Shown here: positions 7,846 through 15,429 of the stretch, one piece after another
Position numbering within the stretch: the stretch's first letter is position 1
Layout: each line of letters begins with the position of its first letter
Source: UKL13-2 sp044346745
GTDB lineage: Bacteria > Pseudomonadota > Gammaproteobacteria > Burkholderiales > Usitatibacteraceae
DNA length: 30,391 bases
NCBI GenBank assembly: GCA_044346745.1
Contig: JBIIYQ010000028.1
Span: 1 to 30,391 of the forward strand
Direction: 5' to 3'
Made by a program: the position numbers and the translations under genes
The notes under the pieces: model-generated
What the model was told of the DNA's origin: nothing
The model's input: the letters and a program-made list of their open reading frames with translations, nothing else
The model's database searches: none

Positions 7846-8331
7846 ATGAGTAGTCTCGCCAAGGTCCCCCTCACCGTTGCCGGTGCCGAATCATTACGAG
7901 TCGAACTTCACAGGTTGAAAACCATTGAACGGCCAAGTGTGGTGATTGCAATTGCCGAAGCGCGTGCGCAAGGCGACTTGTCAGAAAATGCGGAGTATGA
8001 TGCGGCAAAGGAACGTCAGGCGTTTGTCGAAGGGCGGATTCTTGAGTTGGAGTCCAAGTTGTCCAGCGCGCAGGTGATTGACCCGAAAACACTTGAAGAC
8101 GACGGTCGCGTTGTATTTGGGGTCACTGTGGACCTTGAAGCGGTCGAAACCGGTGAAGAGGTCAGCTATCAAATCGTCGGCGAGGATGAGGCAGACATTA
8201 AGTTGGGGAAGGTTTCGTTCTCATCACCGATCGCAAGGGCGATGATCGGCAAATCCGCCGGCGATACCGTTGAGGTCCGTGCCCCTGGCGGGGCCATCGA
8301 GTACGAAATCGTAGAAGTGCACTACGTCTAG
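7846..8331 (+). CDS. greA: Transcription elongation factor GreA
   Basis: A 161-residue factor that enters the RNA polymerase secondary channel and stimulates cleavage of backtracked transcripts. The N-terminal coiled coil carries the acidic tip GDLSENAEYDAAKERQ (43-58), with D44 and E47 matching the metal-positioning residues. The C-terminal FKBP-like domain includes YQIVGEDEADIKLGKVSFSSPIARAMIGK. I chose ATG at 7846, with AGGA at 7834-7837, because the open frame upstream overlaps carB and is not family-like. greA next to carAB is a well-known order. Its leader (7758-7845) shows no clear promoter, so read-through from carB is likely. Confidence 0.97.
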   Translation: MSSLAKVPLTVAGAESLRVELHRLKTIERPSVVIAIAEARAQGDLSENAEYDAAKERQAFVEGRILELESKLSSAQVIDPKTLEDDGRVVFGVTVDLEAVETGEEVSYQIVGEDEADIKLGKVSFSSPIARAMIGKSAGDTVEVRAPGGAIEYEIVEVHYV

Positions 8332-8343
8332 ATGTCGTTTGCT

Positions 8344-8383
8344 GGCGGGTCTTTTGAAGCATTTTTGGCTGAAAAAGCCCGCC
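8344..8383. terminator. Inverted repeat after greA, weak terminator
   Basis: GGCGGG (8344-8349) pairs with CCCGCC (8378-8383), and the stem can extend with TTTT/AAAA (8352-8355 with 8373-8376). No T run follows on either strand, so it may slow or process transcripts rather than end them fully. A second small repeat GGGTT/AACCC (8391-8407) lies just before the next gene. Confidence 0.4.
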
Positions 8384-8416
8384 GATAAAAGGGTTTGTGG
8401 TTAACCCAGTGCGCCA

Positions 8417-9268
8417 ATGAGAGTCTTGATGACGGGCTCATCGGGCCCGAAGGTCGGGTCAATGGTGGCAAAACATCTTGCCGCCCTACACGATGTCGTC
8501 GGTGTCGACGCGGCGGCAGGGGACTTCACCAACTATGTTGCCGACATTACCAAAGTGACCGACAGAGATTGGCAGTATTTGCTTGATGGCGTTGAGGCGG
8601 TTGTACATTTCGCCGCGTTGCACGCCCCGCATCGGGCAACCCACTCGACAAGCGAATTTGTTCGAACCAACGTGGACGCCACTTCCCGCCTGCTGGATAT
8701 GGCACGGCGTTCCGGCGTGCGGCGATTCCTGCTGGCGAGCAGCACATCGGTCTATGGTCGGGCGATGCGTCCGACGGGCAACGAGGCCATTTGGGTCACC
8801 GAGGCGCTGGTGCCTGACGCCGAGGACATGTACGATGAGACCAAACTCGCTGCGGAGCAACTTTGCCGAGAAGCCTTTTCCCCGGACTTCGTAACCGCCG
8901 CATTGCGGTTCTCGCGCTCGTTCCCTGAGCCGCTGCCTTCAATGGCGCTTTATCGACTGTATCGTGGCGTCGATGCTCGCGATGTCGCGCAGGGATTTGC
9001 CAAAGCGCTTGAAGCGCAACTTCGCCAGTTCGAGGCACTCAATATCTCCGCCGCTACGCCGTTTCTGCAAGGTGACTGCCACGCGTTGTTTGCCGATGCG
9101 CCAGGCGTGCTTAAGGAGCGTTGTCCGTCGCTCGTCACTGCCTTTGTTGAGCGAGGATGGGCTCTGCCGCAATCCATCGACCGCGTCTACGTAATCGATC
9201 GCGCCCGCGAAATCCTGGGCTACGCGCCCGCGTTTTCGTGGCGGCACGCGCTTGGTTTGGCGACATAA
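8417..9268 (+). CDS. NAD(P)-dependent epimerase/dehydratase family protein (extended SDR)
   Basis: A 283-residue Rossmann-fold protein. The cofactor loop is TGSSGPKVG at 6-14; its glycine spacing G-x2-G-x3-G is one residue longer than the usual extended-SDR G-x2-G-x2-G. VVHFAALHAP (62-71), the ASSTSVYG strand with the likely catalytic Ser (108-114), and Y139-x3-K143 are all present, as is an ALRFSRSFPEP substrate-side turn. Nucleotide-sugar epimerases and dehydratases share this layout, but no substrate can be read from sequence, and there are no sugar genes nearby. It lies alone between greA and the pyrophosphatase gene. The ATG at 8417 has no good ribosome binding site. Confidence 0.85.
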   Translation: MRVLMTGSSGPKVGSMVAKHLAALHDVVGVDAAAGDFTNYVADITKVTDRDWQYLLDGVEAVVHFAALHAPHRATHSTSEFVRTNVDATSRLLDMARRSGVRRFLLASSTSVYGRAMRPTGNEAIWVTEALVPDAEDMYDETKLAAEQLCREAFSPDFVTAALRFSRSFPEPLPSMALYRLYRGVDARDVAQGFAKALEAQLRQFEALNISAATPFLQGDCHALFADAPGVLKERCPSLVTAFVERGWALPQSIDRVYVIDRAREILGYAPAFSWRHALGLAT

Positions 9269-9376
9269 CGTCCCTTGGCGACCGGCGCAAGCAGCCATGG
9301 ATTTCGGGCATTGTTGGTCCAAGGCGCCTGATCTGCGTCAATTCAAACGGTTCTGCCTCGTTTGGGGCGTCTCTGC

Positions 9377-9426
9377 TAAAATCGCTGGTTTGTCGCTTTC
9401 AACTTTGGCCGCCGATCTAGCGGCCA
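9377..9426 (+). promoter_or_regulatory. hppA -10 box and leader hairpin
   Basis: TAAAAT (9377-9382), in a gctaaaatcgc context typical of betaproteobacterial promoters, lies 81 bases before the hppA ATG; no good -35 box is seen. The predicted leader contains a perfect seven-base-pair hairpin, TGGCCGC (9406-9412) with GCGGCCA (9420-9426), seven-base loop. GGGAG at 9451-9455 is the ribosome binding site, eight bases before the start. Confidence 0.4.
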
Positions 9427-9463
9427 TTCGAATTTCCAAGATTTCGTTTCGGGAGATAACAAC

Positions 9464-11773
9464 ATGGCATCGTCGGGCACAATGTTTTTCTTCACCTTGG
9501 TGTGCGCGCTTATTGCGCTCGCCTACGGTGCGATCCAAACAAAATGGATCCTGTCGCAATCAGACGGCAATGAGCGCATGCGCGAAATTGCCGCTGCAAT
9601 TCAAGCGGGCGCCAAGGCCTACCTCAACCGGCAGTACATGACGATTTCGATCGTCGGTGTGGTTTTGGCGATTGCGATTCTGGTCTTGCTGGGTTGGAAA
9701 ACGGCGCTCGGCTTTGTGCTCGGCGCGGTTGCTTCCGGCCTCGCCGGCTTCATCGGCATGAACGTCTCCGTGCGTGCAAACGTGCGTACCGCCGAAGCTG
9801 CACGTAACGGTATCAACCCCGCGCTAAATGTTGCATTTAAAGGTGGTGCGATTACCGGGATGTTGGTTGTCGGTCTGGGTCTCTTGTCAGTCGCCGGCTT
9901 CTACTACATGCTGGTTGGCGGTGCGGGCACTGGCGATAAGATGAGTGACATTGTTAAGCCACTGATCGGCCTCGCATTTGGCTCCTCGCTCATTTCTATC
10001 TTTGCCCGTCTTGGCGGCGGTATTTTCACCAAAGGTGCTGACGTCGGTGCCGACCTGGTCGGTAAGGTTGAAGCCAATATTCCTGAGGATGATCCGCGCA
10101 ACCCAGCTGTGATCGCAGATAACGTCGGTGACAACGTCGGCGACTGTGCCGGCATGGCAGCTGACTTGTTCGAAACCTACGCGGTGACCATCATCGCCAC
10201 AATGGTGTTGGGCGCGTTGATGATTTCTTCGCCGATGGTTGTCGGTAACGTCGTTTTGTACCCACTAGTGCTGGGTGGCTTCGCTATCATCGCCTCGATC
10301 ATCGGTTGCTCGTTTGTAAAGACTAACGACGGCGGCAATGTCATGAACGCCCTGTATCGCGGTTTGGCGGTGGCTGGTGCGATCGCGCTCGTCGCGTTCT
10401 ATCCCTTGACCGACTGGATCATGGGTGGTGTCGCCGGCGCAGGTGCTGGTTACGCGAAGTACACCGTAATGAATCTGTGGCTCTGCTGCGTAGTTGGCCT
10501 GGTGTTAACTGCATTCTTGGTATGGATTACCGAGTACTACACGGGTACACAATACGGCCCGGTGAAGTATGTTGCAGAAGCATCGACCAAAGGTCATGCA
10601 ACAAACATCATCGCCGGTATCGGCGTTTCCATGCGTTCTACTGCTTGGCCAGTATTGGCGGTGTGTTTCTCGATTTATGGCGCGTACGCGCTTTGCGGAA
10701 TTTACGGTATTGCCATTGCGGCGACCGCGATGTTGTCGATGGCCGGTATTGTTGTCGCACTCGACGCATACGGCCCGATTACCGACAACGCCGGTGGTAT
10801 TGCAGAAATGTCCGAAATGCCGAAGGAAGTTCGTGCTGTCACCGACCCACTTGATGCGGTTGGCAACACCACCAAGGCAGTCACCAAGGGCTATGCGATT
10901 GGCTCAGCGGGCTTGGCTGCACTAGTGCTCTTCGCGGACTACACCTACAAGCTGACCGAGGCTGGTTACAACCTCACCTTTGACTTGTCGAATCCTGCTG
11001 TGATCATCGGCTTGTTTGCAGGCGGCATGATTCCTTATTTGTTTGGTGCGATGGCAATGGAAGCGGTTGGTCGTTGTGCCGGCTTGGTAGTGGAAGAGGT
11101 TCGTCGCCAGTTCCGCGAGATCAAAGGCATCATGGATGGGTCGGGCAAACCTGACTATTCACGTGCGGTCGATTTGCTGACCAAGGGCGCAATCAAGGAA
11201 ATGATCATCCCGTCACTGCTTCCGGTTGTGGCGCCAATTCTTGTGGTGCTAATCGTTGGCGGCTTGATGGGCAAGGAAGCCGGCATCCAGGCGCTTGGCG
11301 GTATGCTGATGGGTACCATCGTGACCGGCCTGTTCGTGGCGATCTCGATGTGTACGGGCGGTGGTGCTTGGGACAACGCGAAGAAGTACATCGAAGAAGG
11401 TAACCACGGCGGCAAAGGATCCGATGCTCACAAGGCGGCGGTTACAGGCGACACCGTGGGCGACCCGTACAAAGACACCGCAGGTCCGGCAGTGAATCCG
11501 TTGATCAAGATTATCAATATCGTGGCGTTGATGATCGTGCCTTTGTTTGGTACTGCAGTCGTGGCGACCAGCGCCCCACTGGCGCCGGTCAAGATGGAGC
11601 AAAAAGCCGCTCCCGCAGCCGCTCCGGTTGCACCACTTGCTTCACCGGCCGCTGCATCAGCTGCTCCTGGAGCGGCAGCCTCTGCCGCAGCGCCGGCCGC
11701 TACTCCAGCATCGCCTACAGCAGCTCCAGCACCTGCCGCCCCCGCGGCTGCGACGGAAGCGCCAAAGAAGTAA
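9464..11773 (+). CDS. hppA: Proton-translocating membrane pyrophosphatase, K+-independent type
   Basis: A 769-residue polytopic inner-membrane pump that couples pyrophosphate hydrolysis to ion export. Family motifs are clear: DVGADLVGKVE, then DNVGDNVGDCAGMAADLFE for substrate and Mg2+ binding, and GDTVGDPYKDTAGPAVNP near the end of the core. The subfamily marker GNTTKAVT has Lys at 471 and Thr at 474, the pair that marks K+-independent H+ pumps (K+-dependent ones have Ala and Gly/Ala). The family core ends near residue 700. The last 70 residues are almost only Ala, Pro, Ser and Thr, ending EAPKK, which is unusual. A strong ribosome binding site (GGGAG) supports the ATG. It is transcribed alone and followed by a strong terminator. 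Confidence 0.96.
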   Translation: MASSGTMFFFTLVCALIALAYGAIQTKWILSQSDGNERMREIAAAIQAGAKAYLNRQYMTISIVGVVLAIAILVLLGWKTALGFVLGAVASGLAGFIGMNVSVRANVRTAEAARNGINPALNVAFKGGAITGMLVVGLGLLSVAGFYYMLVGGAGTGDKMSDIVKPLIGLAFGSSLISIFARLGGGIFTKGADVGADLVGKVEANIPEDDPRNPAVIADNVGDNVGDCAGMAADLFETYAVTIIATMVLGALMISSPMVVGNVVLYPLVLGGFAIIASIIGCSFVKTNDGGNVMNALYRGLAVAGAIALVAFYPLTDWIMGGVAGAGAGYAKYTVMNLWLCCVVGLVLTAFLVWITEYYTGTQYGPVKYVAEASTKGHATNIIAGIGVSMRSTAWPVLAVCFSIYGAYALCGIYGIAIAATAMLSMAGIVVALDAYGPITDNAGGIAEMSEMPKEVRAVTDPLDAVGNTTKAVTKGYAIGSAGLAALVLFADYTYKLTEAGYNLTFDLSNPAVIIGLFAGGMIPYLFGAMAMEAVGRCAGLVVEEVRRQFREIKGIMDGSGKPDYSRAVDLLTKGAIKEMIIPSLLPVVAPILVVLIVGGLMGKEAGIQALGGMLMGTIVTGLFVAISMCTGGGAWDNAKKYIEEGNHGGKGSDAHKAAVTGDTVGDPYKDTAGPAVNPLIKIINIVALMIVPLFGTAVVATSAPLAPVKMEQKAAPAAAPVAPLASPAAASAAPGAAASAAAPAATPASPTAAPAPAAPAAATEAPKK

Positions 11774-11820
11774 GTTCAAAAGCGCTGGCCTAGGCGTATT
11801 CGGTCGGCATCGTCAGAAAA

Positions 11821-11859
11821 AAAGCGCCGCAGCCAATCTGGCTGCGGCGCTTTCTTTTT
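11821..11859. terminator. Bidirectional intrinsic terminator between hppA and the acyl-CoA ligase gene
   Basis: A 14-base-pair perfect stem, AAAGCGCCGCAGCC (11821-11834) with GGCTGCGGCGCTTT (11840-11853), five-base loop. T-rich bases follow on the plus strand (TTTCTTTTT) and on the minus strand (complement of the A run 11817-11823). It serves the two convergent genes. Confidence 0.93.
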
Positions 11860-11888
11860 GTGGTGGGCGGGGTCGAGAGCGGTTGATT

Positions 11889-13505
11889 TCACCCCAGATA
11901 ATGGCGTGCCCAGGTGTCGCGCAGCGTACGCTTTTGTAGTTTGCCGGTTGCAGTGTGTGGCAGCTCCGGCACAAAAACGACATCGTCCGGCAGCATCCAT
12001 TTAGCAATTTTGCCGTCGAAGGTCGCGAGTATCTCCCGTTTGGTCGCGCTCGCGTCTTTCTTCAGGATGACGAGGAGTAGCGGGCGCTCGTCCCACTTCG
12101 GATGTGCGATGCCGATGACAGCCGCTTCGGCAACGGCGGGATGGCTTACGGCGATGTTCTCGAGCTCAATCGAGCTGATCCATTCGCCGCCGGACTTGAT
12201 GACATCCTTCGAGCGGTCGGTAATCTGCATGTAGCCGTCCGGGTCAATCGTGGCGACATCACCGGTGTGAAACCATCCATCGACCAGCGCGGATTTTTCC
12301 TCACCGTAGTAGCGCTCCACCACCCACGGTCCACGTACCATGAGATCACCAAACGTTTTGCCGTCGCGCGGCAGGGTGTTGCCGGCATCGTCGATGATCT
12401 TGAGTTCAATGCCGAATACCGGGCGACCTTGTTTTGCCCGAATCGCCAGCTGCTCCGCTTTTGGCAGAGTGGCGTGTTTGGCCTTCAGGCGAGAGACGGT
12501 TCCGATAGGGGAGGTCTCTGTCATGCCCCACGCGTGAACGGTTTCAACGCCGTAGTTGGTCAAGAACTTTTCGATAATCGACGGTGGACAGGCGGCACCG
12601 CCCACCACAGTCTCCTTCAGGGTCGAGAACTTGAGGCTGTGTTTTTCCATGTGCGCGAGCAGCCCAAGCCAGATAGTTGGGACGCCGAGACTGGTAGTAA
12701 CGCCTTCGCGCTCAGTGAGATCGTAAACACTGGCTCCATCAAGTGCCGCGCCGGGAAACACCAGTTTGGCGCCCGCCGCACTGGCCATATACGGTACCGC
12801 CCACGCGTTGACGTGGAACATCGGTACCACTGGCAAGACCGTGCTGGTGACATTGATGTTCAGCGCCTCAGGAGCGATTGCGGCATAACAATGGTAGATG
12901 GTTGAGCGGTGGGTATACAGCACACCCTTCGGGTCGCCGGTGGTGCCCGACGTGTAACAGAGCGAAGATGGTGTTGTGTCAGGAAAACGTGGCCACACGT
13001 AGTCGTCGCGCTCGGCTTCAAGAAGGTCTTCGTAACACAGCAAATTGGGCAGCTTGACCGTCGGCAGGTGTGCTTTGTCCGTCATCGCAACGTAGAACTT
13101 TACCGATGGTAGGCTCGGCGCTAGTTTCTCCACCAAGGGCGCAAAGGTCGAATCAAAAAACAGAACGCTGTCTTGCGCGTGGTTGATGATCCATGTCAGC
13201 TGCTCCGGGAACAGCCGTGGATTCAGTGTATGGACAATGGCGCCCATACCGGAAACGGCGAAGTAAAGTTCATAGTGCCTGTAACCATTCCACGCGAGTG
13301 TTGCGACTCGATCGCCCATCTCCACGTGTAGATGTTTCAACGCATTTGCGAGCTGTTTGCTGCGCCGACAGGCGTCACGGTAATGGTACCGGTGCAAACC
13401 ACCTTCAATTGTTCGCGACACAATTTCGGTGTAGGCATGGTTCAGTGCGGCGTGCTCAATGAGCTGTGAAATCAGCGGTGCATCGAGTTGCATTGTCGGC
13501 AACAT
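11889..13505 (-). CDS. Acyl-CoA ligase (fatty-acid--CoA ligase, ANL superfamily)
   Basis: A 538-residue adenylate-forming enzyme. The phosphate loop YTSGTTGDPKG is at 184-194, HAWGMTETSP in the middle, TGDVATIDPDGYMQITDRSKD (the hinge) near residue 420, and TATGKLQKR near the end, with catalytic K522. It activates a carboxylic acid with ATP and CoA. Overall it resembles the medium/long-chain fatty-acid ligases of the AlkK type and the related 3-methylmercaptopropionyl-CoA ligases, so the chain length is not settled. The ATG at 13505 is preceded by GAGGG about eight bases upstream; the second ATG (13493) has no such site. It follows the TetR-hydrolase pair on the same strand after a 97-base gap, so it may be part of that unit. 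Confidence 0.9.
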   Translation of the reverse strand: MLPTMQLDAPLISQLIEHAALNHAYTEIVSRTIEGGLHRYHYRDACRRSKQLANALKHLHVEMGDRVATLAWNGYRHYELYFAVSGMGAIVHTLNPRLFPEQLTWIINHAQDSVLFFDSTFAPLVEKLAPSLPSVKFYVAMTDKAHLPTVKLPNLLCYEDLLEAERDDYVWPRFPDTTPSSLCYTSGTTGDPKGVLYTHRSTIYHCYAAIAPEALNINVTSTVLPVVPMFHVNAWAVPYMASAAGAKLVFPGAALDGASVYDLTEREGVTTSLGVPTIWLGLLAHMEKHSLKFSTLKETVVGGAACPPSIIEKFLTNYGVETVHAWGMTETSPIGTVSRLKAKHATLPKAEQLAIRAKQGRPVFGIELKIIDDAGNTLPRDGKTFGDLMVRGPWVVERYYGEEKSALVDGWFHTGDVATIDPDGYMQITDRSKDVIKSGGEWISSIELENIAVSHPAVAEAAVIGIAHPKWDERPLLLVILKKDASATKREILATFDGKIAKWMLPDDVVFVPELPHTATGKLQKRTLRDTWARHYLG

Positions 13506-13602
13506 TTAGGCGTCCCTCAGTGTCGGTGAACTGCCATTGTGGCACGTGCGAATGCTGGCCGCACAAAGCCCACCGACGGCGCTGATTGAGGTGCGCCAGG
13601 CG

Positions 13603-14619
13603 CTAGTACAAGGGGGACGGTCCCGATGCGATCTCTGCGGGGCGTCGAAACTCGACGCGGTCTTTCAGGAAGTCGATCGTCTGGCTGATGACTTTGGCGT
13701 CGCGCAGGATGCGACGGTGTCCCAGTTTGTCGGTCGCGACAAAACGCGCGTCAGGCCAGGTCGAAGCCAGCGCAAGGCCGCCCTCAAACCTGGTTTCGCG
13801 ATCGGTTTTGTCGTGGATAAACAGCGCCGGCGCGCGGATGCCAGCCACCGAGTGGGGCAGCTCAAACTCCTGCCACGACACGCCGTAACGTTGCTCGAAG
13901 CGCCACTGCATCGCGTGCCGTATCCGTTCGCTGATGCCGACATACCGCGCAAACATTTTCGAATAGCGGATCAGTGATGCAGGCGGTGCGATCAACACCA
14001 CGCGCGGGGCGGGAGCATGGATGTGCTTACGCGTAAGGCTGCGCCGCAATGCGCTCGCCACTGCAGCTCCACCAAGAGAGTGCGCCACCATCCCGTGGAC
14101 CGTGATGCCGCGATCGATAAGCGCATCCCACACCGCCTCAAGTCCCTGCCAAAAGTCCACGAGTGCCGCCTGGCGGCCATCGCTGAAGCCGTGGCCCAAG
14201 TGATCGAAGAAGACGACTTGGTATCCAGCTCCCACGAGTGGCGGCACGAAGCCCCGCAATTGCGCACCCCTGCCACCCCAGCCGTGACAAAGGACGATGG
14301 CGGGAGCCGATGGGTCGCCGACACGCCACGCCGCGAGTTGGCCGAATGGTGTGTCGATCGGCATTACCGTCGCCGAGGCGATCAGCTTCTGCTCGGCGTG
14401 TGAGTGCTGAAATCGCGGCGGGGTCATGAAGAGCGACTGTGCATGGGCCAACGCGTGGCGCGGAGCAAGGCGAGACATCACGCCGAATCGGGCCCGGGTA
14501 AACGCAAGCTGCGTGCCCGCTCTCACGGCGCGCCAACTTGGAACCGTGAAGACTCGAGCTAATAATCGAACGAGTGTGCTATTTTGTGACGAACCAATTG
14601 CGTTGGAATTTGCAGTCAT
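13603..14619 (-). CDS. Alpha/beta hydrolase
   Basis: A 338-residue hydrolase. The oxyanion segment CHGWGGRGAQ is at 111-120, the strand VVFFDHLGHGFSDG at 135-148, and the nucleophile elbow AHSLGG gives S181. D270 or D273 (IHDKTD) and H301 (KLGHRRILRD) probably complete the triad. The first 80 residues form an N-terminal extension with no signal peptide or clear membrane segment. I chose ATG at 14619 because GAGGAAA lies just upstream and the longer frame runs into tetR. The start lies 10 bases after the tetR stop, so the two form an operon and the regulator probably controls the hydrolase. It is an esterase- or lipase-like enzyme of unknown substrate; the nearby acyl-CoA ligase would fit lipid use, which is inference. 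Confidence 0.85.
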   Translation of the reverse strand: MTANSNAIGSSQNSTLVRLLARVFTVPSWRAVRAGTQLAFTRARFGVMSRLAPRHALAHAQSLFMTPPRFQHSHAEQKLIASATVMPIDTPFGQLAAWRVGDPSAPAIVLCHGWGGRGAQLRGFVPPLVGAGYQVVFFDHLGHGFSDGRQAALVDFWQGLEAVWDALIDRGITVHGMVAHSLGGAAVASALRRSLTRKHIHAPAPRVVLIAPPASLIRYSKMFARYVGISERIRHAMQWRFEQRYGVSWQEFELPHSVAGIRAPALFIHDKTDRETRFEGGLALASTWPDARFVATDKLGHRRILRDAKVISQTIDFLKDRVEFRRPAEIASGPSPLY

Positions 14620-14629
14620 GGCAGTTTCC

Positions 14630-15310
14630 TCAGTGAGTAGGCGAGGTGGGGGTGCTACGAACGCTTGCAGTGTCCGAAAGGCTTGCGCTGATGAGGCGTC
14701 GGAATGCGATGCGTGCCCGATCATTTGCCTTCGGGTCTTGAAACAAACTTCTGGAGCGATAACAGGTCGCGACAATGCCAAACATCTCAAACGCAAACTG
14801 TGCCGGGTCAGTTTCCGCCGCAAATTCGCCGGAATCGATGGTCATGTTCACGGCGCGAATGATCTCGTCGTTCATGCGCTGCATTTGATGCAGGAGGGCA
14901 TCGCGTACCGCGCCAGGCTTGTCGTCGAACTCTGCGAGTGCGGCCATCATCGGGCAGGCCTGCAGCGCACTACGCTCGGTCCAGAGCAGCCAGTTTTCCG
15001 CCAACGCCCCGAGGCGCTTGAGCCCTCGCGGCGCGCGCAAGGCGGGCAGGAACGCAACTTCGTTGTAAAGCCGGGTTGCTTCTTCGAGGGTGGCGATTTG
15101 CAGATCTTCTTTCGAGCCGAAATGCGCGAACAGGCCGCTCTTCGACATGCCGGTCTTGGTGGCCAGCACGCCGATGGTCAAGGCAGCGAAGCCATCCGTC
15201 GCCGCGAGACGGACGGCGGCGTCCAAGATCGAAGCGCGAGTTTCCTCACCTTTTGTCACCTTGATCGTACTTGTGCCGCCGGGTGCATTACTGGAGTTGG
15301 GCGTTTGCAT
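14630..15310 (-). CDS. TetR-family transcriptional regulator
   Basis: A 226-residue repressor-like protein. The N-terminal TetR helix-turn-helix runs from about 20 to 70: TRASILDAAVRLAATDGF, then LATKTGMSKSGLFAHFGSKEDL. The rest is a helical ligand domain of the type with a conserved CPMMAALAEFDD segment, common in TetR regulators of lipid or solvent genes. An ATG at 15310 is used; the predicted transcription start falls at or next to this ATG, so the message may be leaderless. A palindromic operator lies inside its own promoter, which indicates autoregulation. The hydrolase gene follows by 10 bases. The inducer is unknown. Confidence 0.92.
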   Translation of the reverse strand: MQTPNSSNAPGGTSTIKVTKGEETRASILDAAVRLAATDGFAALTIGVLATKTGMSKSGLFAHFGSKEDLQIATLEEATRLYNEVAFLPALRAPRGLKRLGALAENWLLWTERSALQACPMMAALAEFDDKPGAVRDALLHQMQRMNDEIIRAVNMTIDSGEFAAETDPAQFAFEMFGIVATCYRSRSLFQDPKANDRARIAFRRLISASLSDTASVRSTPTSPTH

Positions 15311-15316
15311 ACTCCA

Positions 15317-15345
15317 ATAATAGAACGGTCGTTCGAAAATGGCAA
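15317..15345 (-). promoter_or_regulatory. tetR promoter with embedded palindromic operator
   Basis: On the minus strand TTGCCA (15345-15340) and TATTAT (15322-15317), each five of six to consensus, are 17 bases apart. The plus strand reads GAACGGTCGTTC at 15323-15334, a palindrome apart from its two central bases, filling the spacer next to the -10 box. This is the layout of a TetR self-repression operator. The expected start of transcription is at about 15310, the A of the tetR ATG. Confidence 0.75.
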
Positions 15346-15429
15346 TGACGGATGCAAGTCACAAAACCCAAGAAAGGACGGCTATCTCCAGGCAAAAATG
15401 CTTGAAGATGCCCGTGGATATGGGAGTTT

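Noticed and set aside
12102..12905. A 267-codon open frame on the plus strand
   Set aside because: It lies wholly antisense to the acyl-CoA ligase and has no recognisable motif; it is a shadow of codon bias.
13506..13602. GTCGGTG/CACCGAC inverted repeat between the hydrolase and acyl-CoA ligase genes as a terminator or promoter element
   Set aside because: The arms are far apart, there is no T run, and no clear -35/-10 pair is seen.
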